From positions 124,001 to 188,000 of the forward strand of contig NZ_JACFYZ010000005.1 of assembly GCF_015712065.1 (NCBI RefSeq): DNA of 64,000 nucleotides, in the 5' to 3' direction. Below the pieces are notes generated by a model. The model searched no databases. It worked only from the letters and a program-made list of their open reading frames with translations, and had not been told where the DNA came from. This stretch comes from Ectopseudomonas chengduensis (GTDB taxonomy: Bacteria > Pseudomonadota > Gammaproteobacteria > Pseudomonadales > Pseudomonadaceae). Within the stretch, counting starts at the first letter, position 1. Every line of letters starts with the position of its first letter. The translations under genes were made by a program, and so were the position numbers. Positions 17,085 through 26,603 of this stretch are shown in pieces.

Positions 17085-17144
17085 ACCGTGCAAAAGGCTC
17101 GCGGCTGAAGCCCCTCCCACAGGTCGGCCGCTGAGAGGCGCAGC

Positions 17145-18566
17145 CTAGATGGGTAGCGTCAGGCTCACTTCCACCCCGCCTTCGACATTACCGATCTGCA
17201 ACTCGCCGCCATGCAGCTCGGCCACCTCCTGCACGAAGTTCAGGCCCAGCCCGGTGCTCTTGCGCCCGCCGCCGGGGCGGGCCAGGGAGTAGAAGCGCTC
17301 GGTCAGGCGCGCCAGGGCGTAGTCGGGGATGGCTTCGCCCTGGTTGAACAGGCGCAGGACGATACGCTCGCCATCGCGCTCGGCGGCGATGCGGATACGC
17401 CCACCGGGCGGGGTGAAGTCGAGGGCGTTGTCCAGCAGGTTGGCCAGTGCCTGGCGCAGCAGGAAGCGCTCGCCGCGCAGGCTGAGGCCGGTCGGTATTG
17501 CCTGATCAATCTGCAGATGGGCAGCGGTGATACACGCCTGCTGCGCTTGCAGCAGTTCGTCCACCAGTGGCGCCAGCGGCACCGCCACACGTTCTTCCAG
17601 CCCCTGCCGTTGCTCCACCTGGGCCAGGTGCAGCAGACGTTCGATGAGGTTCTGCAGGCGCGCGCTTTCCTGCTGGATATTGGCCACGAAACGCTGGCGC
17701 TGCTCGGCCGGCATGTCGCCGTCGAGCAGTTCGGCGGCGCCACGGATGGCCGCCAGCGGGCTCTTCAGCTCGTGGGTCAGGGTGTGCACGTAGCGCTCGA
17801 CGTAGGCCTTGCCTTCCAGCTCGGTGCGCATGCGCTCCACCGCCTTGGCCAGTTGGCCCAGTTCGCCGCCACGCACAGTGGGTATCTCGGCGCGTTGGCC
17901 CTCGCTGACCGCTTGGGCGTAGCGAGTGAGCTTGCCCAGCGCGGCGCTGAGCCACCAGGACAGCCCCGCGCCAATCAACAGACCAAGGCCGATCAACCCG
18001 GCACCGAGCCAGCCCAGACGCGTTTGCGAGCGCTCGATGTAGGGCTGCAGGGTGCGGTTGGGCTTGGCCACCGAAACCACGCCGATGATGCGCTCGCCGT
18101 CCTTGATCGGCGCGGCGACGTACATAACCGAGGAGTCGGGGTCTTCCGGGTCCTCGCGGGTCGAGCGCGCGCCGTACTGGCCGCGCAGGGTTAGCAGCAC
18201 ATCGTTCCAGCGTGAATAATCCTGGCCGACCGCCAGACCAGTGGAGTCGAGCAGGACGATGCCCTGGGCGTCGGTGACGTAGATGCGGTGGTTGACCTCG
18301 GCCTTGGTCAGCCCCCAGATGCTCGCCTGCGGCTGGCGCCGGCCATAGGCCTCCAGCGCTTCGTGCAGACGGCCTTGGCCGAGGGTGCCGGCCTTGACCT
18401 CGTCGCGCAGGATCTCGGCCAGCAGGTTGGCGGTGTCAACCAGGGTTTCTTCGGTGCTCTGGCGCACGCCGGGGCGAATTTCGTCCATCACCGTGCTCAG
18501 CACGAACCAGCCGGCCAGGCCGACGAAGAGGAAGTAGACGAGGAAGATGCGCACGCCCAGTGGCAT
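17145..18566 (-). CDS. creC: Sensor histidine kinase CreC
   Basis: A 473-residue membrane sensor kinase. Membrane helices at about residues 7-27 and 185-205 flank a periplasmic sensor domain; a HAMP-like linker, the phospho-acceptor motif LTHELKSPLAAIRG near residue 265, and N, G1 and G2 boxes (ANLLDNALDFT, GGRKSTGLGLNFV) follow. The TNR-type start MPLGVRIFLVYFLFVGLAGW is typical of CreC. It follows creB with a 3-base gap. CreC phosphorylates CreB in response to carbon metabolism in E. coli and to PBP4 inhibition in Pseudomonas. Confidence 0.93.
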   Translation of the reverse strand: MPLGVRIFLVYFLFVGLAGWFVLSTVMDEIRPGVRQSTEETLVDTANLLAEILRDEVKAGTLGQGRLHEALEAYGRRQPQASIWGLTKAEVNHRIYVTDAQGIVLLDSTGLAVGQDYSRWNDVLLTLRGQYGARSTREDPEDPDSSVMYVAAPIKDGERIIGVVSVAKPNRTLQPYIERSQTRLGWLGAGLIGLGLLIGAGLSWWLSAALGKLTRYAQAVSEGQRAEIPTVRGGELGQLAKAVERMRTELEGKAYVERYVHTLTHELKSPLAAIRGAAELLDGDMPAEQRQRFVANIQQESARLQNLIERLLHLAQVEQRQGLEERVAVPLAPLVDELLQAQQACITAAHLQIDQAIPTGLSLRGERFLLRQALANLLDNALDFTPPGGRIRIAAERDGERIVLRLFNQGEAIPDYALARLTERFYSLARPGGGRKSTGLGLNFVQEVAELHGGELQIGNVEGGVEVSLTLPI

Positions 18567-18569
18567 GAC

Positions 18570-19250
18570 TCAGGCCTCCGGTTCGAAACTGTAGCCCAGG
18601 CCGCGATGGGTCTGGATCGGCTCTTCGCTAGGAGCGATGGCGCGCAGTTTGGCGCGCACGCTCTTGATATGGCTGTCGATGTTGCGCTCGTAGCCGGCCT
18701 CGCTGGCCACGCCGAGGGCATCGAGCAACTGCTCGCGCGAATAGACCCGGCGTGGCTGACCGAGCAACGTGCGCAGCAAGCGGAATTCGTGGCGGGTCAG
18801 ACTCAGGGCCTGGCCATGGTAGTGAATGCGAAAGGCGGCATCGTCGATCTGAAAGGTGCTCGGCGCGCTGGCTGCTGGTGCTTCACGCGGCGCTACGCGT
18901 TTGAGGATGGCCTTAACCCGAGCGGCCACCTCACGCGGGCTGAAGGGTTTGACCACGTAGTCGTCGGCGCCGATTTCCAGGCCCACGACGCGGTCGATTT
19001 CCTCACTGCGCGCGGTAAGAAAGATCACCGGCAGCTCGGAGAAACGGCGCAGGCGTTTGCACAGTTCGAAGCCGCTGATATCGGGCAGGCCGACGTCGAG
19101 AATGGCCAGGTCGAAGGTGCCGTTTTCCAGCAGCGTCAGCGCCTCGCCACCGAGGCTCGACCAGTGTGTGACGAAGCCTTCGGCCTGCAGGGCATAGACC
19201 AGCGTATCGGCAATCGCGGCTTCGTCTTCGACTATGAGTATCTGCGGCAT
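18570..19250 (-). CDS. creB: Response regulator CreB (OmpR family)
   Basis: A 226-residue two-domain regulator: a receiver domain with acidic pocket VEDE, phospho-acceptor aspartate in AILDVGLP near residue 52 and lysine in VVKPFSP near 102, then an OmpR-type winged helix ending in THRGLGYSFEPEA. Its expected target is the TTCAC-N6-TTCAC tag, and a clear array of such sites lies before creD in this window. No tag is visible directly upstream of creB itself, so autoregulation is not apparent. Confidence 0.93.
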   Translation of the reverse strand: MPQILIVEDEAAIADTLVYALQAEGFVTHWSSLGGEALTLLENGTFDLAILDVGLPDISGFELCKRLRRFSELPVIFLTARSEEIDRVVGLEIGADDYVVKPFSPREVAARVKAILKRVAPREAPAASAPSTFQIDDAAFRIHYHGQALSLTRHEFRLLRTLLGQPRRVYSREQLLDALGVASEAGYERNIDSHIKSVRAKLRAIAPSEEPIQTHRGLGYSFEPEA

Positions 19251-19435
19251 CGGGCGTCCTGCACCTGTTGGGCAACGGCAGGAGACTGCCGAGCGCGGGA
19301 ACCAGCGTCAAGCGAGGTATTGGCGGGTTTCACCCGCCCTACACGACAAGCGCCGCTGCGACTGCATGGATGCAGGAGGTAGAACGAAGCAGGATGCCAG
19401 AGTCGAAGCGCCTTCCATGAGGTTTCCGCTCGCCC

Positions 19436-19480
19436 GTAGCCCGGATGGAATCCGGGGGGAATGAACGTGCATCCGGGCTG
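19436..19480. repeat. Diverged REP-like element
   Basis: GTAGCCCGGATGGAATCCGG and GCATCCGGGCTGC form a shorter, diverged copy of the palindrome seen at 8289, 28762 and 43841. It lies just after the stop of the CBS-domain gene. A separate short hairpin of the GGCGGGTTTCACCCGCCCTAC type is present at 19322-19342 in the same spacer. Confidence 0.65.
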
Positions 19481-19485
19481 CCCGG

Positions 19486-19926
19486 TCAGGGAATCTCGCC
19501 GCGAATGTACTGCTCCAGCTGGCGGATCAGGTCGGCCTGTTCGGCGATGGTTTCCTTGACCAGGTCACCGATGGACAGCAGGCCGATCAGCTCGCCTTCG
19601 GCCAGCACCGGCAGGTGACGCAGGCGGCGCTCGGTCATCAGCTCCATGCAGTACTGCACGCTGTCACGCGGACCGACGCTGATGACGTCGCTGGTCATGA
19701 TTTCACTGATCTTGGTGTTGAGCAGCGAACGCTCGGCCAGCGCTACCTTGCGCACGTAGTCACGCTCGCTGACGATGCCGACCAGGCGCCCGCCGGAGAG
19801 CACCACCAGTGCCCCGACACCCTTTTCGGCCAGCACACGCAAACCGTCGAGCAGCGAATCCTCACGGTCGACGCTGTAAACGTAGGCATGGGCTTTATTG
19901 CGAAGAACTTCTGCGGCGGTTTTCAT
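19486..19926 (-). CDS. CBS-domain protein
   Basis: A 146-residue protein built of two CBS domains (about residues 10-65 and 76-132), with SERDYVRKVAL at the end of the first and typical LVGIVSERD and LIGLLSIGDLVKE motifs. Paired CBS domains bind adenine nucleotides and sense energy state. Stand-alone members like this are common in Pseudomonas, and their partner is not known. AAAAGGAG precedes the start. It is separate from the chemoreceptor gene by 58 bases. Confidence 0.85.
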   Translation of the reverse strand: MKTAAEVLRNKAHAYVYSVDREDSLLDGLRVLAEKGVGALVVLSGGRLVGIVSERDYVRKVALAERSLLNTKISEIMTSDVISVGPRDSVQYCMELMTERRLRHLPVLAEGELIGLLSIGDLVKETIAEQADLIRQLEQYIRGEIP

Positions 19927-19984
19927 GCTGACGACTCCTTTTGTTGTTATCCGTTTTTAGCAGAGTTGGCCGCCGCGGTCAGCC

Positions 19985-22015
19985 TCACTCGAGGCTGAAT
20001 CGTCCAGTATTCTGCGCCAGTCCTTCGCTGCCTCGGCGCAGTTGCTCGGCGGCGCTGCTCACGGCCTGGGCACCATCGAGCAGTTGTCCGGCGGCCTGAT
20101 CGACCTGCTGGATGTTGCCACTGACCTCATCAGCGGTGGCCGCCTGCTGCTCGGCGGCCGTGGCGATCTGCGCCAGGCGGTCGCTGACACGCTGCACCGA
20201 GTCGACGATGTTCTGCAGTTCATCACCCATGGCCAGTACGCTGCCAATATCACCGTCGGCCTGGCTGCAGGCTTCTTCCATCAGGGTGACCGACTGACCA
20301 ACCACCCGCTGCAGGTTGTCCACGGTCTGGGCGATTTCCTGGGTCGAATCCTGGGTGCGCTTGGACAGCGAGCGCACTTCGTCGGCGACCACGGCAAAGC
20401 CTCGCCCGGCCTCGCCGGCACGCGCGGCCTCGATGGCGGCATTGAGTGCCAGCAGGTTGGTCTGCTCGGCAATGCCCTTGATTACCTCGACCACGCGGTT
20501 GATTTGCTGGGTCTGATCACGCAGTTGCTGCAACGCAGCGGCGCTGTCGCCGAGACGGCTGCTGAGGTGGCGCATGCTGGCGCTGGTGCGCTCACTGCGC
20601 TGGTTGCTGCTCAACGCCACCTCGCGGGTCTGCTGCGCTTCCACCGCTGCCTGCTCGCAACTTTGCGCCACGCTCTGCGCGGTGGCGGCCATCTGCGTCG
20701 CGGCAGTGGCGATCTGACTCATCTGCGCCTGCTGCTGCTCGACGGCGTCCAGGGCGTCACGCGCCTGACCACCGAGCAGTTGCACCGTGCTGTCCAGTTG
20801 CTGGCTTTCGCGGTTGACGCCTTGCAGCGAGTCGCGCATCTGCTCGACCGCAGTATTCAGCGCCTGGGCGATGGCGGCCAGGTCATCACGGCCGTTGACC
20901 TCCATGCGCACGCGCAGGTCGCCGTCACGCAGACCACGCGCGGCTTCGATGATGTTGCTGGTACTGATGCGGATCGAGGCGTTCAGGCAAATCAGCACGT
21001 ACATCGCCAGCAGGGTCAGCACGATGAAGGCGCCGATCACCTCGATCATCGAGTACAGCGCCTGCTGCCGGTAATGGCCGAGGCTGGCGCTGAACTGCTG
21101 ATAGAGTGCTTGCTGCAGGCCCTGCAGCTGGCTCTCCAGCGCCTCGACACGCTGTACGAACTGCTCGGGCGTGAGCGCCATCGGGCTGGCTTCGAACATG
21201 TCGCGATCGATCTGGGTGAGGAAGTCGTCGAATGCCTTGAGCGAGGCATCAAAGGGCGCGCTCAGCTGGCGCATGGCCTGCGGCGCCTCGCGCGACAGGG
21301 TGATCTGCGCCTTGACCAGTTGCGCCCGTTGCTCGTCCAGGCTGCGGCGCAGGTCGCGGATCAGCACCCGGCTCTGCAGGGTGAAATGCTGCGAGACCAC
21401 GGCGCCATGGCCCTGAGCGGCGAAGGTGCCAAGCTGCTCGAGCAGCCGCGGCATGACGTAGGTGATCTGCTCCATCATCAGGTAGGTGTCGAGGCGCGGA
21501 TCGAGAATCAGGGTGCTGTCGGTCGCCACCTGCTCGCGCAGGGCGATCAGGTACAACAGCGCCTTCTGGTAGCGCTCCAGTGCATCGGGCAAGGGAACCT
21601 TGGTCAGCCCAGCAGCTCGCAGACCATCGCGCTCACCCTGCAGGGCCTGGAAATGCTGGCGCGCCTGATCACTGATCAGCTCGCTCTGCAGCGGCTCGGC
21701 GGCCTGCTGCAAGGCCTCGTCGAGCTTGGCCTCGCGCTGCTGCAGCAGCCCCTGCGCGGCATTCTCGGTGCCTTTCCAACGCGCCAGCAGGGTGCGCTGG
21801 GCAATCAGCTCATGCTGCACCTGCGCCATGCGCTCCAGCGCTTGCGCACCTTCCACCTCGAAGTCCACGGACTGCAGACGCGACAAGTAATCACCGCTGA
21901 TGACCCACAACGCGTATCCGAGCGGAAGCGCGAACAACAGGAACACCAGCTGAAACTTGTGGGCAAAACTGAAACGCTGCAGCAGCCGTACACCCGGCTT
22001 GAGTACTCCCGTCAT
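19985..22015 (-). CDS. Methyl-accepting chemotaxis protein
   Basis: A 676-residue chemoreceptor. A first membrane helix at about residues 20-40 and a second at about 325-348 enclose a large, mainly helical periplasmic ligand-binding domain of about 280 residues; a HAMP domain follows, and the highly conserved signalling hairpin [20 protein letters not shown] is near residue 525. The ligand domain length and helical make-up suggest a double four-helix bundle type, but the ligand is unknown. No C-terminal CheR-docking pentapeptide is seen. The start follows GAGGTG at a good distance. Confidence 0.92.
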   Translation of the reverse strand: MTGVLKPGVRLLQRFSFAHKFQLVFLLFALPLGYALWVISGDYLSRLQSVDFEVEGAQALERMAQVQHELIAQRTLLARWKGTENAAQGLLQQREAKLDEALQQAAEPLQSELISDQARQHFQALQGERDGLRAAGLTKVPLPDALERYQKALLYLIALREQVATDSTLILDPRLDTYLMMEQITYVMPRLLEQLGTFAAQGHGAVVSQHFTLQSRVLIRDLRRSLDEQRAQLVKAQITLSREAPQAMRQLSAPFDASLKAFDDFLTQIDRDMFEASPMALTPEQFVQRVEALESQLQGLQQALYQQFSASLGHYRQQALYSMIEVIGAFIVLTLLAMYVLICLNASIRISTSNIIEAARGLRDGDLRVRMEVNGRDDLAAIAQALNTAVEQMRDSLQGVNRESQQLDSTVQLLGGQARDALDAVEQQQAQMSQIATAATQMAATAQSVAQSCEQAAVEAQQTREVALSSNQRSERTSASMRHLSSRLGDSAAALQQLRDQTQQINRVVEVIKGIAEQTNLLALNAAIEAARAGEAGRGFAVVADEVRSLSKRTQDSTQEIAQTVDNLQRVVGQSVTLMEEACSQADGDIGSVLAMGDELQNIVDSVQRVSDRLAQIATAAEQQAATADEVSGNIQQVDQAAGQLLDGAQAVSSAAEQLRRGSEGLAQNTGRFSLE

Positions 22016-22177
22016 AGCGACACCTCAACGACCTAAAGGGCCTACAGGCCTGGCAAAGAATTGCATGTAGCAAAAAGCAGGCCCGCCGCCCCTTGGGGCA
22101 AGGAAGTCGATACTGGGCACTCTCGACGAGTGTAATGGCCAATGAGTATCAGCCTTTTCCGAAATGCGACAATTAAC

Positions 22178-22687
22178 TCAGCATTGGGGACGATCGCGGG
22201 TGTAGCGCTCGGCCGGGTCCACGGCTGCACCAAGATCGCGCATGGCGCTGGCACCGATCAGCAGCGGATAGCTGAAAGTGCTGCGATCCGTCAGGTTGAC
22301 TTCGATGGTGCGTTCCTCTTCGCCCAGGCAGATCGGCATCTCGATCACCGGACGCTGCGAATAGGCGACTTCCTTGATCTCGGCGTCACTCTCTTCAGCG
22401 CGCTTCTTGATCTCGGCGATGCGCACCAGCGGGTGTTCGTAAACCGTATCCTCGGCGCCATCGACGGCCAGGCGGAAACGTACCCAGTCTTCGCCGTCGC
22501 GCTTGAAGGGTTCGATGTCCTTGGCCGATAGCGAGGCGGTCATTGCGCCGGTGTCCATCTTGGCCTTGAGGGTCTGGCCCAGAGCAGGGAGCTTGATCAG
22601 TTCGTAGCGACCGTAAAGGTCCGGTTGTTCATCGGCCATGGTCGGCAGACTGATGGCGGCGGCCAGCAGGAGCAGAGCGTATTTCAA
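22178..22687 (-). CDS. Retropepsin-like (pfam Zn_protease) aspartic protease, periplasmic
   Basis: A 169-residue protein with a signal peptide (about residues 1-17) and the motif KMDTGAMTASL, the D-T-G-A active site of the retropepsin-like family earlier called ATP-dependent zinc proteases (RimK-associated). The start is taken as TTG at 22687, which follows GAGAGGA and opens the signal peptide directly; in-frame codons further upstream give an unnatural N-terminus. The C-terminus keeps the conserved FSYPLLIGASAM. It should be exported to the periplasm; substrate unknown. No ATP-grasp partner is adjacent. Confidence 0.75.
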   Translation of the reverse strand: MKYALLLLAAAISLPTMADEQPDLYGRYELIKLPALGQTLKAKMDTGAMTASLSAKDIEPFKRDGEDWVRFRLAVDGAEDTVYEHPLVRIAEIKKRAEESDAEIKEVAYSQRPVIEMPICLGEEERTIEVNLTDRSTFSYPLLIGASAMRDLGAAVDPAERYTRDRPQC

Positions 22688-22832
22688 GGTCAGGTCCTCT
22701 CGTTTGCGGTGACCGAACCTACGACTGCCATGCGCCTGCCGCGTTCCACCAGAAGCGTTACAACATGCTGCGTGCAAGCGCTATTTTTTAACCTGACGTT
22801 TCCGCACGCCGTCAGGGAGACACTGAAAAAAT

Positions 22833-22902
22833 CGTCATGCCCGCGCAAGCGGGTATCCAAAATCTGCGAAGTATCTGGGCCCACGCCTTCGCGGGAGTGA
22901 CG
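22833..22902. repeat. MITE-like inverted repeat (CGTCATGCCCGCG type)
   Basis: CGTCATGCCCGCGCAAGCGGG at the left end is matched in inverted form by CTTCGCGGGAGTGACG at the right. The outer 70 bp resemble the widespread proteobacterial CGTCATTCCCGCGAAAGCGGG element. It lies between the HD-GYP and retropepsin-like genes. Confidence 0.65.
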
Positions 22903-22926
22903 ACAGATGGCTTTTGCAGAACAGCC

Positions 22927-24165
22927 TCAGCGGCCGCGCCCCTCCAGATCCATCCCACTCCACAACTCGTCGAGCCGCTCAAAGCCCCACTCCTCGGCCG
23001 ACTCACGCCCGACGATGCGGTCCTGATCGGTGATCTTGCTCAGATCGACGACGCTCTGCGGCAACGGCAAACGTGACTTGGCCGAGAAGAACACCTTGAC
23101 CCTGGGCGCCAGCAGCGCCTTGGGATTCTGCTCCATGACTACCGCCAGGCGTCCACTCTGCAAACGCACCAGCGCGCCGACCGGGTAGATGCCGACGGTC
23201 TTGACGAAGGCCTGGAACACCAACTCGTCGAAATGCCCCTTCCACTCGGCCATCTTGCGGATCGACTCGGCCGGGTCCCAGCCCTGTTTGTAGGGACGGT
23301 TGGAGGTGATGGCATCGTACACGTCGCAGACCGCGCCCATTTTCGCCATCAGGCTGATCTGCTCACCCTGCAGGCGGTGTGGATAACCGCTGCCATCGAC
23401 CTTCTCGTGGTGATGCAGGCACACGTCGAGGACCAACGCACTGACCTGTTTGCTGGCGATCAGAATGCCACCGCCCTCCTCCGGATGCTTGCGCACCTTG
23501 GCGAACTCGTTGTCGGTGAGCTTTCCGGGCTTGTCCAGCAACTCCTGCGGTACGGCCATCTTGCCAATATCGTGCAGCAAACCGGCCAGCCCGGCCTCGC
23601 GCACAGCCGCTTCAGGCAGGCCGAGCTGACGCGCCAGGGCGATCATCAGCGCACACACCGCGACCGAGTGCATGTAGGTGTATTCATTGCTGTGCTTGAG
23701 CCGTGCCAGGCTGATCAAGGCATTGGGGTGGCGCATCACCGACTCGGAAATTTCCTCGACCAGCGATTCGGCCTGTTCGAACTGCAGCGCCTGGCCCATG
23801 CGCGCATCGCAGAACATGTCCATCACCGCCTGCTTGGAGCGCGCGCAGAGCTTAACGGCCTGCTCCAGCTCCTGCTCCATCGACAGCGCCTTGACCTTGG
23901 GCGGCTCGATAGCGGCCAGTAACCGCGCCTCGGCTTCGCACTCGACCTCGGCTTCTGTCGCGGCCTTCACGCCAACGGCGACATCGCTGCCCTTGCTGAC
24001 GTCGATCCACAACTCGGTGATCGCACTATCGCGAATACGAGCGAGGTCTTTTTCGGAGTTGAGGACAAACTTGGACTTCCAGAAGGGATGATCCATCCAG
24101 GAGCCGCAGAACTCCTGGATGAACATTCCGACGCGTAGATCAGCGACGGCGATCCGTTTGAGCAT
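22927..24165 (-). CDS. HD-GYP domain cyclic-di-GMP phosphodiesterase
   Basis: A 412-residue protein. An N-terminal DUF3391 domain (about residues 1-130) precedes an HD-GYP domain with LLHDIGKMAVP and HHEKVDGSGYP, so both the metal-binding HD and the GYP signature are intact; HHH and other metal ligands follow the usual pattern. Such proteins hydrolyse cyclic-di-GMP, in the cytoplasm here since no membrane segment is seen. The ATG at 24165 is taken because the family starts with LKRIAVADLRVGMFI; the ribosome site is weak. It stands alone and faces away from the acyltransferase gene. Confidence 0.9.
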   Translation of the reverse strand: MLKRIAVADLRVGMFIQEFCGSWMDHPFWKSKFVLNSEKDLARIRDSAITELWIDVSKGSDVAVGVKAATEAEVECEAEARLLAAIEPPKVKALSMEQELEQAVKLCARSKQAVMDMFCDARMGQALQFEQAESLVEEISESVMRHPNALISLARLKHSNEYTYMHSVAVCALMIALARQLGLPEAAVREAGLAGLLHDIGKMAVPQELLDKPGKLTDNEFAKVRKHPEEGGGILIASKQVSALVLDVCLHHHEKVDGSGYPHRLQGEQISLMAKMGAVCDVYDAITSNRPYKQGWDPAESIRKMAEWKGHFDELVFQAFVKTVGIYPVGALVRLQSGRLAVVMEQNPKALLAPRVKVFFSAKSRLPLPQSVVDLSKITDQDRIVGRESAEEWGFERLDELWSGMDLEGRGR

Positions 24166-24327
24166 GGTGCATACCGGCAGGTTGAAGCGCCTTCCGTGGG
24201 CGGGATGTCCCGTGGTGACGATCATTGGCTTATAGACGCTGATCTGGCAATAGGCCAGTGGGGGGAGCTTTGAGCAAAATGCCGTGCTTGCATAAGATGG
24301 CCGCTCACTGCCCGCCATGGAGTCGAC

Positions 24328-25221
24328 ATGCGCCCTCTGCTGACCGGCCTTGCCAACATCGTCCTGCTGCTCGCCAACACCCTGATCCTGATCGGCCCGT
24401 TGCTGCTGATCGCCCTCGCCAAGCTCGTCTTGCCCGGACAAAGCGCCCGCGACACCTGTTCGCGCGGGGTGATGTGGGTGGCCGAATTTTGGGCGGAGAA
24501 CTGCAAACGCATCTTCGCCCTGCTGACGCCGACACACTGGGACATCCGCGGCAACGCCGAGCTGCGCAGAGACCGCTCCTACCTGGTGATCAGCAATCAC
24601 CAGTCCTGGGTCGACATTCCCGCCCTGGTGCAGGCCTTCAACCGCAGGACGCCCTACTTCAAGTTCTTCCTCAAGCAGCAACTGATCTGGGTGCCCTTTC
24701 TCGGCCTGGCCTTCTGGGCGCTCGATTACCCCTTCATGAAGCGTTACTCCAAGGCCTTCCTCGACAAGAACCCGCACATGAAGGGCAAGGATCTGGAGAT
24801 CACCAAGGCCGCCTGCGAGAAGTTCAAGCGCCTGCCGGTGACCGTGGTCAACTATCTGGAAGGCACCCGCTTCACTGCGGCCAAGCGGGCCCAGCAGCAG
24901 TCGCCCTACCGCTACCTGCTCAAGCCCAAGGCCGGCGGCGTGGCGTTCGTACTCTCGACGCTGGGTGAACAGATCGATGCCGTGCTGGACGTGACGCTGG
25001 TGTATCCCGGCAAGCAGGTGCCGGGGTTCTGGGCCCTGCTCAGCGGCCAGGTGCCGAAGGTGATCATGGATATTCAGACACTCGAACTGGATCCGGCGCT
25101 GTACCAGGGCGATTACGAGAACGACCCGGCTTTCCGCCTGCAGGTGCAGGACTGGGTTTCGGACCTGTGGCTGGCTAAGGACAAACGCATCGAGCAGTTG
25201 CGCAGCGAAAACCACGACTGA
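24328..25221 (+). CDS. PlsC-like lysophospholipid acyltransferase (YihG type)
   Basis: A 297-residue membrane-bound acyltransferase. An N-terminal hydrophobic segment (about residues 8-36) is followed by the PlsC block I motif SNHQSWVD (NH-x4-D, near residue 90) and block III-like YLEGTRFT near residue 172. The family acylates lysophosphatidic acid or other lysophospholipids at sn-2; E. coli YihG is the closest named relative I can recall. It should act at the cytoplasmic face of the inner membrane. The spacer between it and aatJ contains the AauR site, so it is probably not part of that operon. Confidence 0.85.
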   Translation: MRPLLTGLANIVLLLANTLILIGPLLLIALAKLVLPGQSARDTCSRGVMWVAEFWAENCKRIFALLTPTHWDIRGNAELRRDRSYLVISNHQSWVDIPALVQAFNRRTPYFKFFLKQQLIWVPFLGLAFWALDYPFMKRYSKAFLDKNPHMKGKDLEITKAACEKFKRLPVTVVNYLEGTRFTAAKRAQQQSPYRYLLKPKAGGVAFVLSTLGEQIDAVLDVTLVYPGKQVPGFWALLSGQVPKVIMDIQTLELDPALYQGDYENDPAFRLQVQDWVSDLWLAKDKRIEQLRSENHD

Positions 25222-25245
25222 CTGTCGGCACCGCACCGGGCGTCG

Positions 25246-25259
25246 TTCGGATTTCCGAA
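25246..25259. promoter_or_regulatory. Predicted AauR-binding palindrome
   Basis: TTCGG-ATTT-CCGAA matches exactly the TTCGG-N4-CCGAA signature reported for AauR in P. putida. It lies about 120 bases upstream of the sigma54 promoter of aatJ, a normal distance for an enhancer-type site. Confidence 0.75.
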
Positions 25260-25377
25260 TACGCCCGCACGCAATGGTCGGAAGAGCGAACGAGCAACGC
25301 TTGAAGACAATCTGAAGTTAAAAACTTAATTCATATAAATCAAATAGTTAGCAAATTATTGAAGCCCTCGAAAGCAC

Positions 25378-25393
25378 TGGCACACAACCTGCT
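25378..25393 (+). promoter_or_regulatory. Sigma54 promoter of aatJQMP
   Basis: TGGCACACAACCTGCT has the -24 TGGCAC and -12 CTGCT elements with the obligatory GG-N10-GC spacing; only the first base of the -12 box differs from TTGCT. It lies 85 bases before the aatJ start and downstream of the AauR palindrome. Confidence 0.8.
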
Positions 25394-25478
25394 CAAGTCA
25401 CTGCAGGAATGCAATAGACCTTCCATGAGCAAAGTGGCGTACCGCGCCATCACAACAACAACATCGAGGATTCGATTC

Positions 25479-26387
25479 ATGCGTACCTTCCACCGTGTAC
25501 TGAGCGTGGCCATTGCCGCCGCCGTCCTTTCCACCCCGGTGACCGCTGCGGAACTGACCGGCACCCTGAAGAAGATCAAGGACAGCGGCACCATCACCCT
25601 GGGCCACCGCGACTCGTCCATTCCCTTCTCCTACTTCGGCGACAACTCGCGCCAGCCGATCGGCTACTCCCATGACCTGCAGCTGAAGGTGGTCGAGGCG
25701 ATCAAGCAGGAGCTGGGCATGCCGGACCTGAAGGTACGCTACAACCTGGTCACTTCGCAGACCCGCATCCCGCTGGTGCAGAACGGCACCGTCGACCTGG
25801 AGTGCGGCTCCACCACCAACAACATCGAGCGTCAGCAGCAGGTCGACTTCTCCGTCGGCATCTTCGAGGTGGGCACCCGCCTGCTGGCCAAGAAGACCAG
25901 CGGCATCAACGATTTCGAAGACCTCAAGGGCAAGAACGTGGTGACCACCGCCGGTACCACGTCCGAGCGCCTGATCAAGTCGATGAATGCCGAGAAGAAG
26001 ATGGGCATGAACGTGATTTCCGCCAAGGATCACGGCGAGTCCTTCCTGATGCTCGAATCCAACCGCGCCGTCGCCTTCATGATGGACGACGCCCTGCTCG
26101 CCGGCGAAATGGCCAAGGCCAAGAAGCCGGATGACTGGGCCGTGGTCGGCACTCCGCAATCCTTCGAGATCTACGGCTGCATGGTGCGCAAGGGTGACGC
26201 TGGCTTCAAGCAAGTGGTCGACAAGGCCATCAGCGACACCTTCGCCTCCGGCGAGATCAACGGCATCTACGCCAAATGGTTCCTCCAGCCAGTGCCGCCG
26301 AAGGGCCTGAACCTGAATTTCCCCATGAGCGACGAGCTGAAGAAGCTGATCGCCAACCCGACCGACAAATCTGCAGAACAGATCTGA
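25479..26387 (+). CDS. aatJ: Glutamate/aspartate ABC transporter, periplasmic binding protein
   Basis: A 302-residue family 3 solute-binding protein with a signal peptide (about residues 1-23, cleaved after VTA). It contains TLGHRDSSIPFSYF and QNGTVDLECGSTTNN, which are typical of the GltI/AatJ group that binds acidic amino acids (D/E and their amides). The ATG at 25479 follows GAGGA and directly opens the signal peptide. It is first in the aatJQMP operon, preceded by a sigma54 promoter and an AauR palindrome; a palindromic repeat lies between it and aatQ and may uncouple its mRNA level from the rest. Confidence 0.93.
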   Translation: MRTFHRVLSVAIAAAVLSTPVTAAELTGTLKKIKDSGTITLGHRDSSIPFSYFGDNSRQPIGYSHDLQLKVVEAIKQELGMPDLKVRYNLVTSQTRIPLVQNGTVDLECGSTTNNIERQQQVDFSVGIFEVGTRLLAKKTSGINDFEDLKGKNVVTTAGTTSERLIKSMNAEKKMGMNVISAKDHGESFLMLESNRAVAFMMDDALLAGEMAKAKKPDDWAVVGTPQSFEIYGCMVRKGDAGFKQVVDKAISDTFASGEINGIYAKWFLQPVPPKGLNLNFPMSDELKKLIANPTDKSAEQI

Positions 26388-26428
26388 CGGTAAACCTGCG
26401 CCAGCTTCACAAGAGCTAGCACAGCACC

Positions 26429-26494
26429 GTAGGGCGGGTGCAACCCGCCAACCCGATCGTCCACGACGACTCTGGCGGGTTGCACCCGCCCTAC
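26429..26494. repeat. Intergenic inverted repeat inside the aat operon
   Basis: GTAGGGCGGGTGCAACCCGCC and its inverted copy GGCGGGTTGCACCCGCCCTAC flank a short centre. It lies between aatJ and aatQ. Such palindromes in binding-protein operons often stabilise the upstream mRNA, which would suit the need for more AatJ than membrane components. Confidence 0.65.
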
Positions 26495-26603
26495 GGTTCT
26501 TTCTCCTGATGGATAAGGGGCACAGCCGCCACCCGCGGCTGGGGCACGCTGCTGCGCGCTCGGCCCCTCCAACCCAAGCTTTAGCCACACGGGGGTCACC
26601 CGC

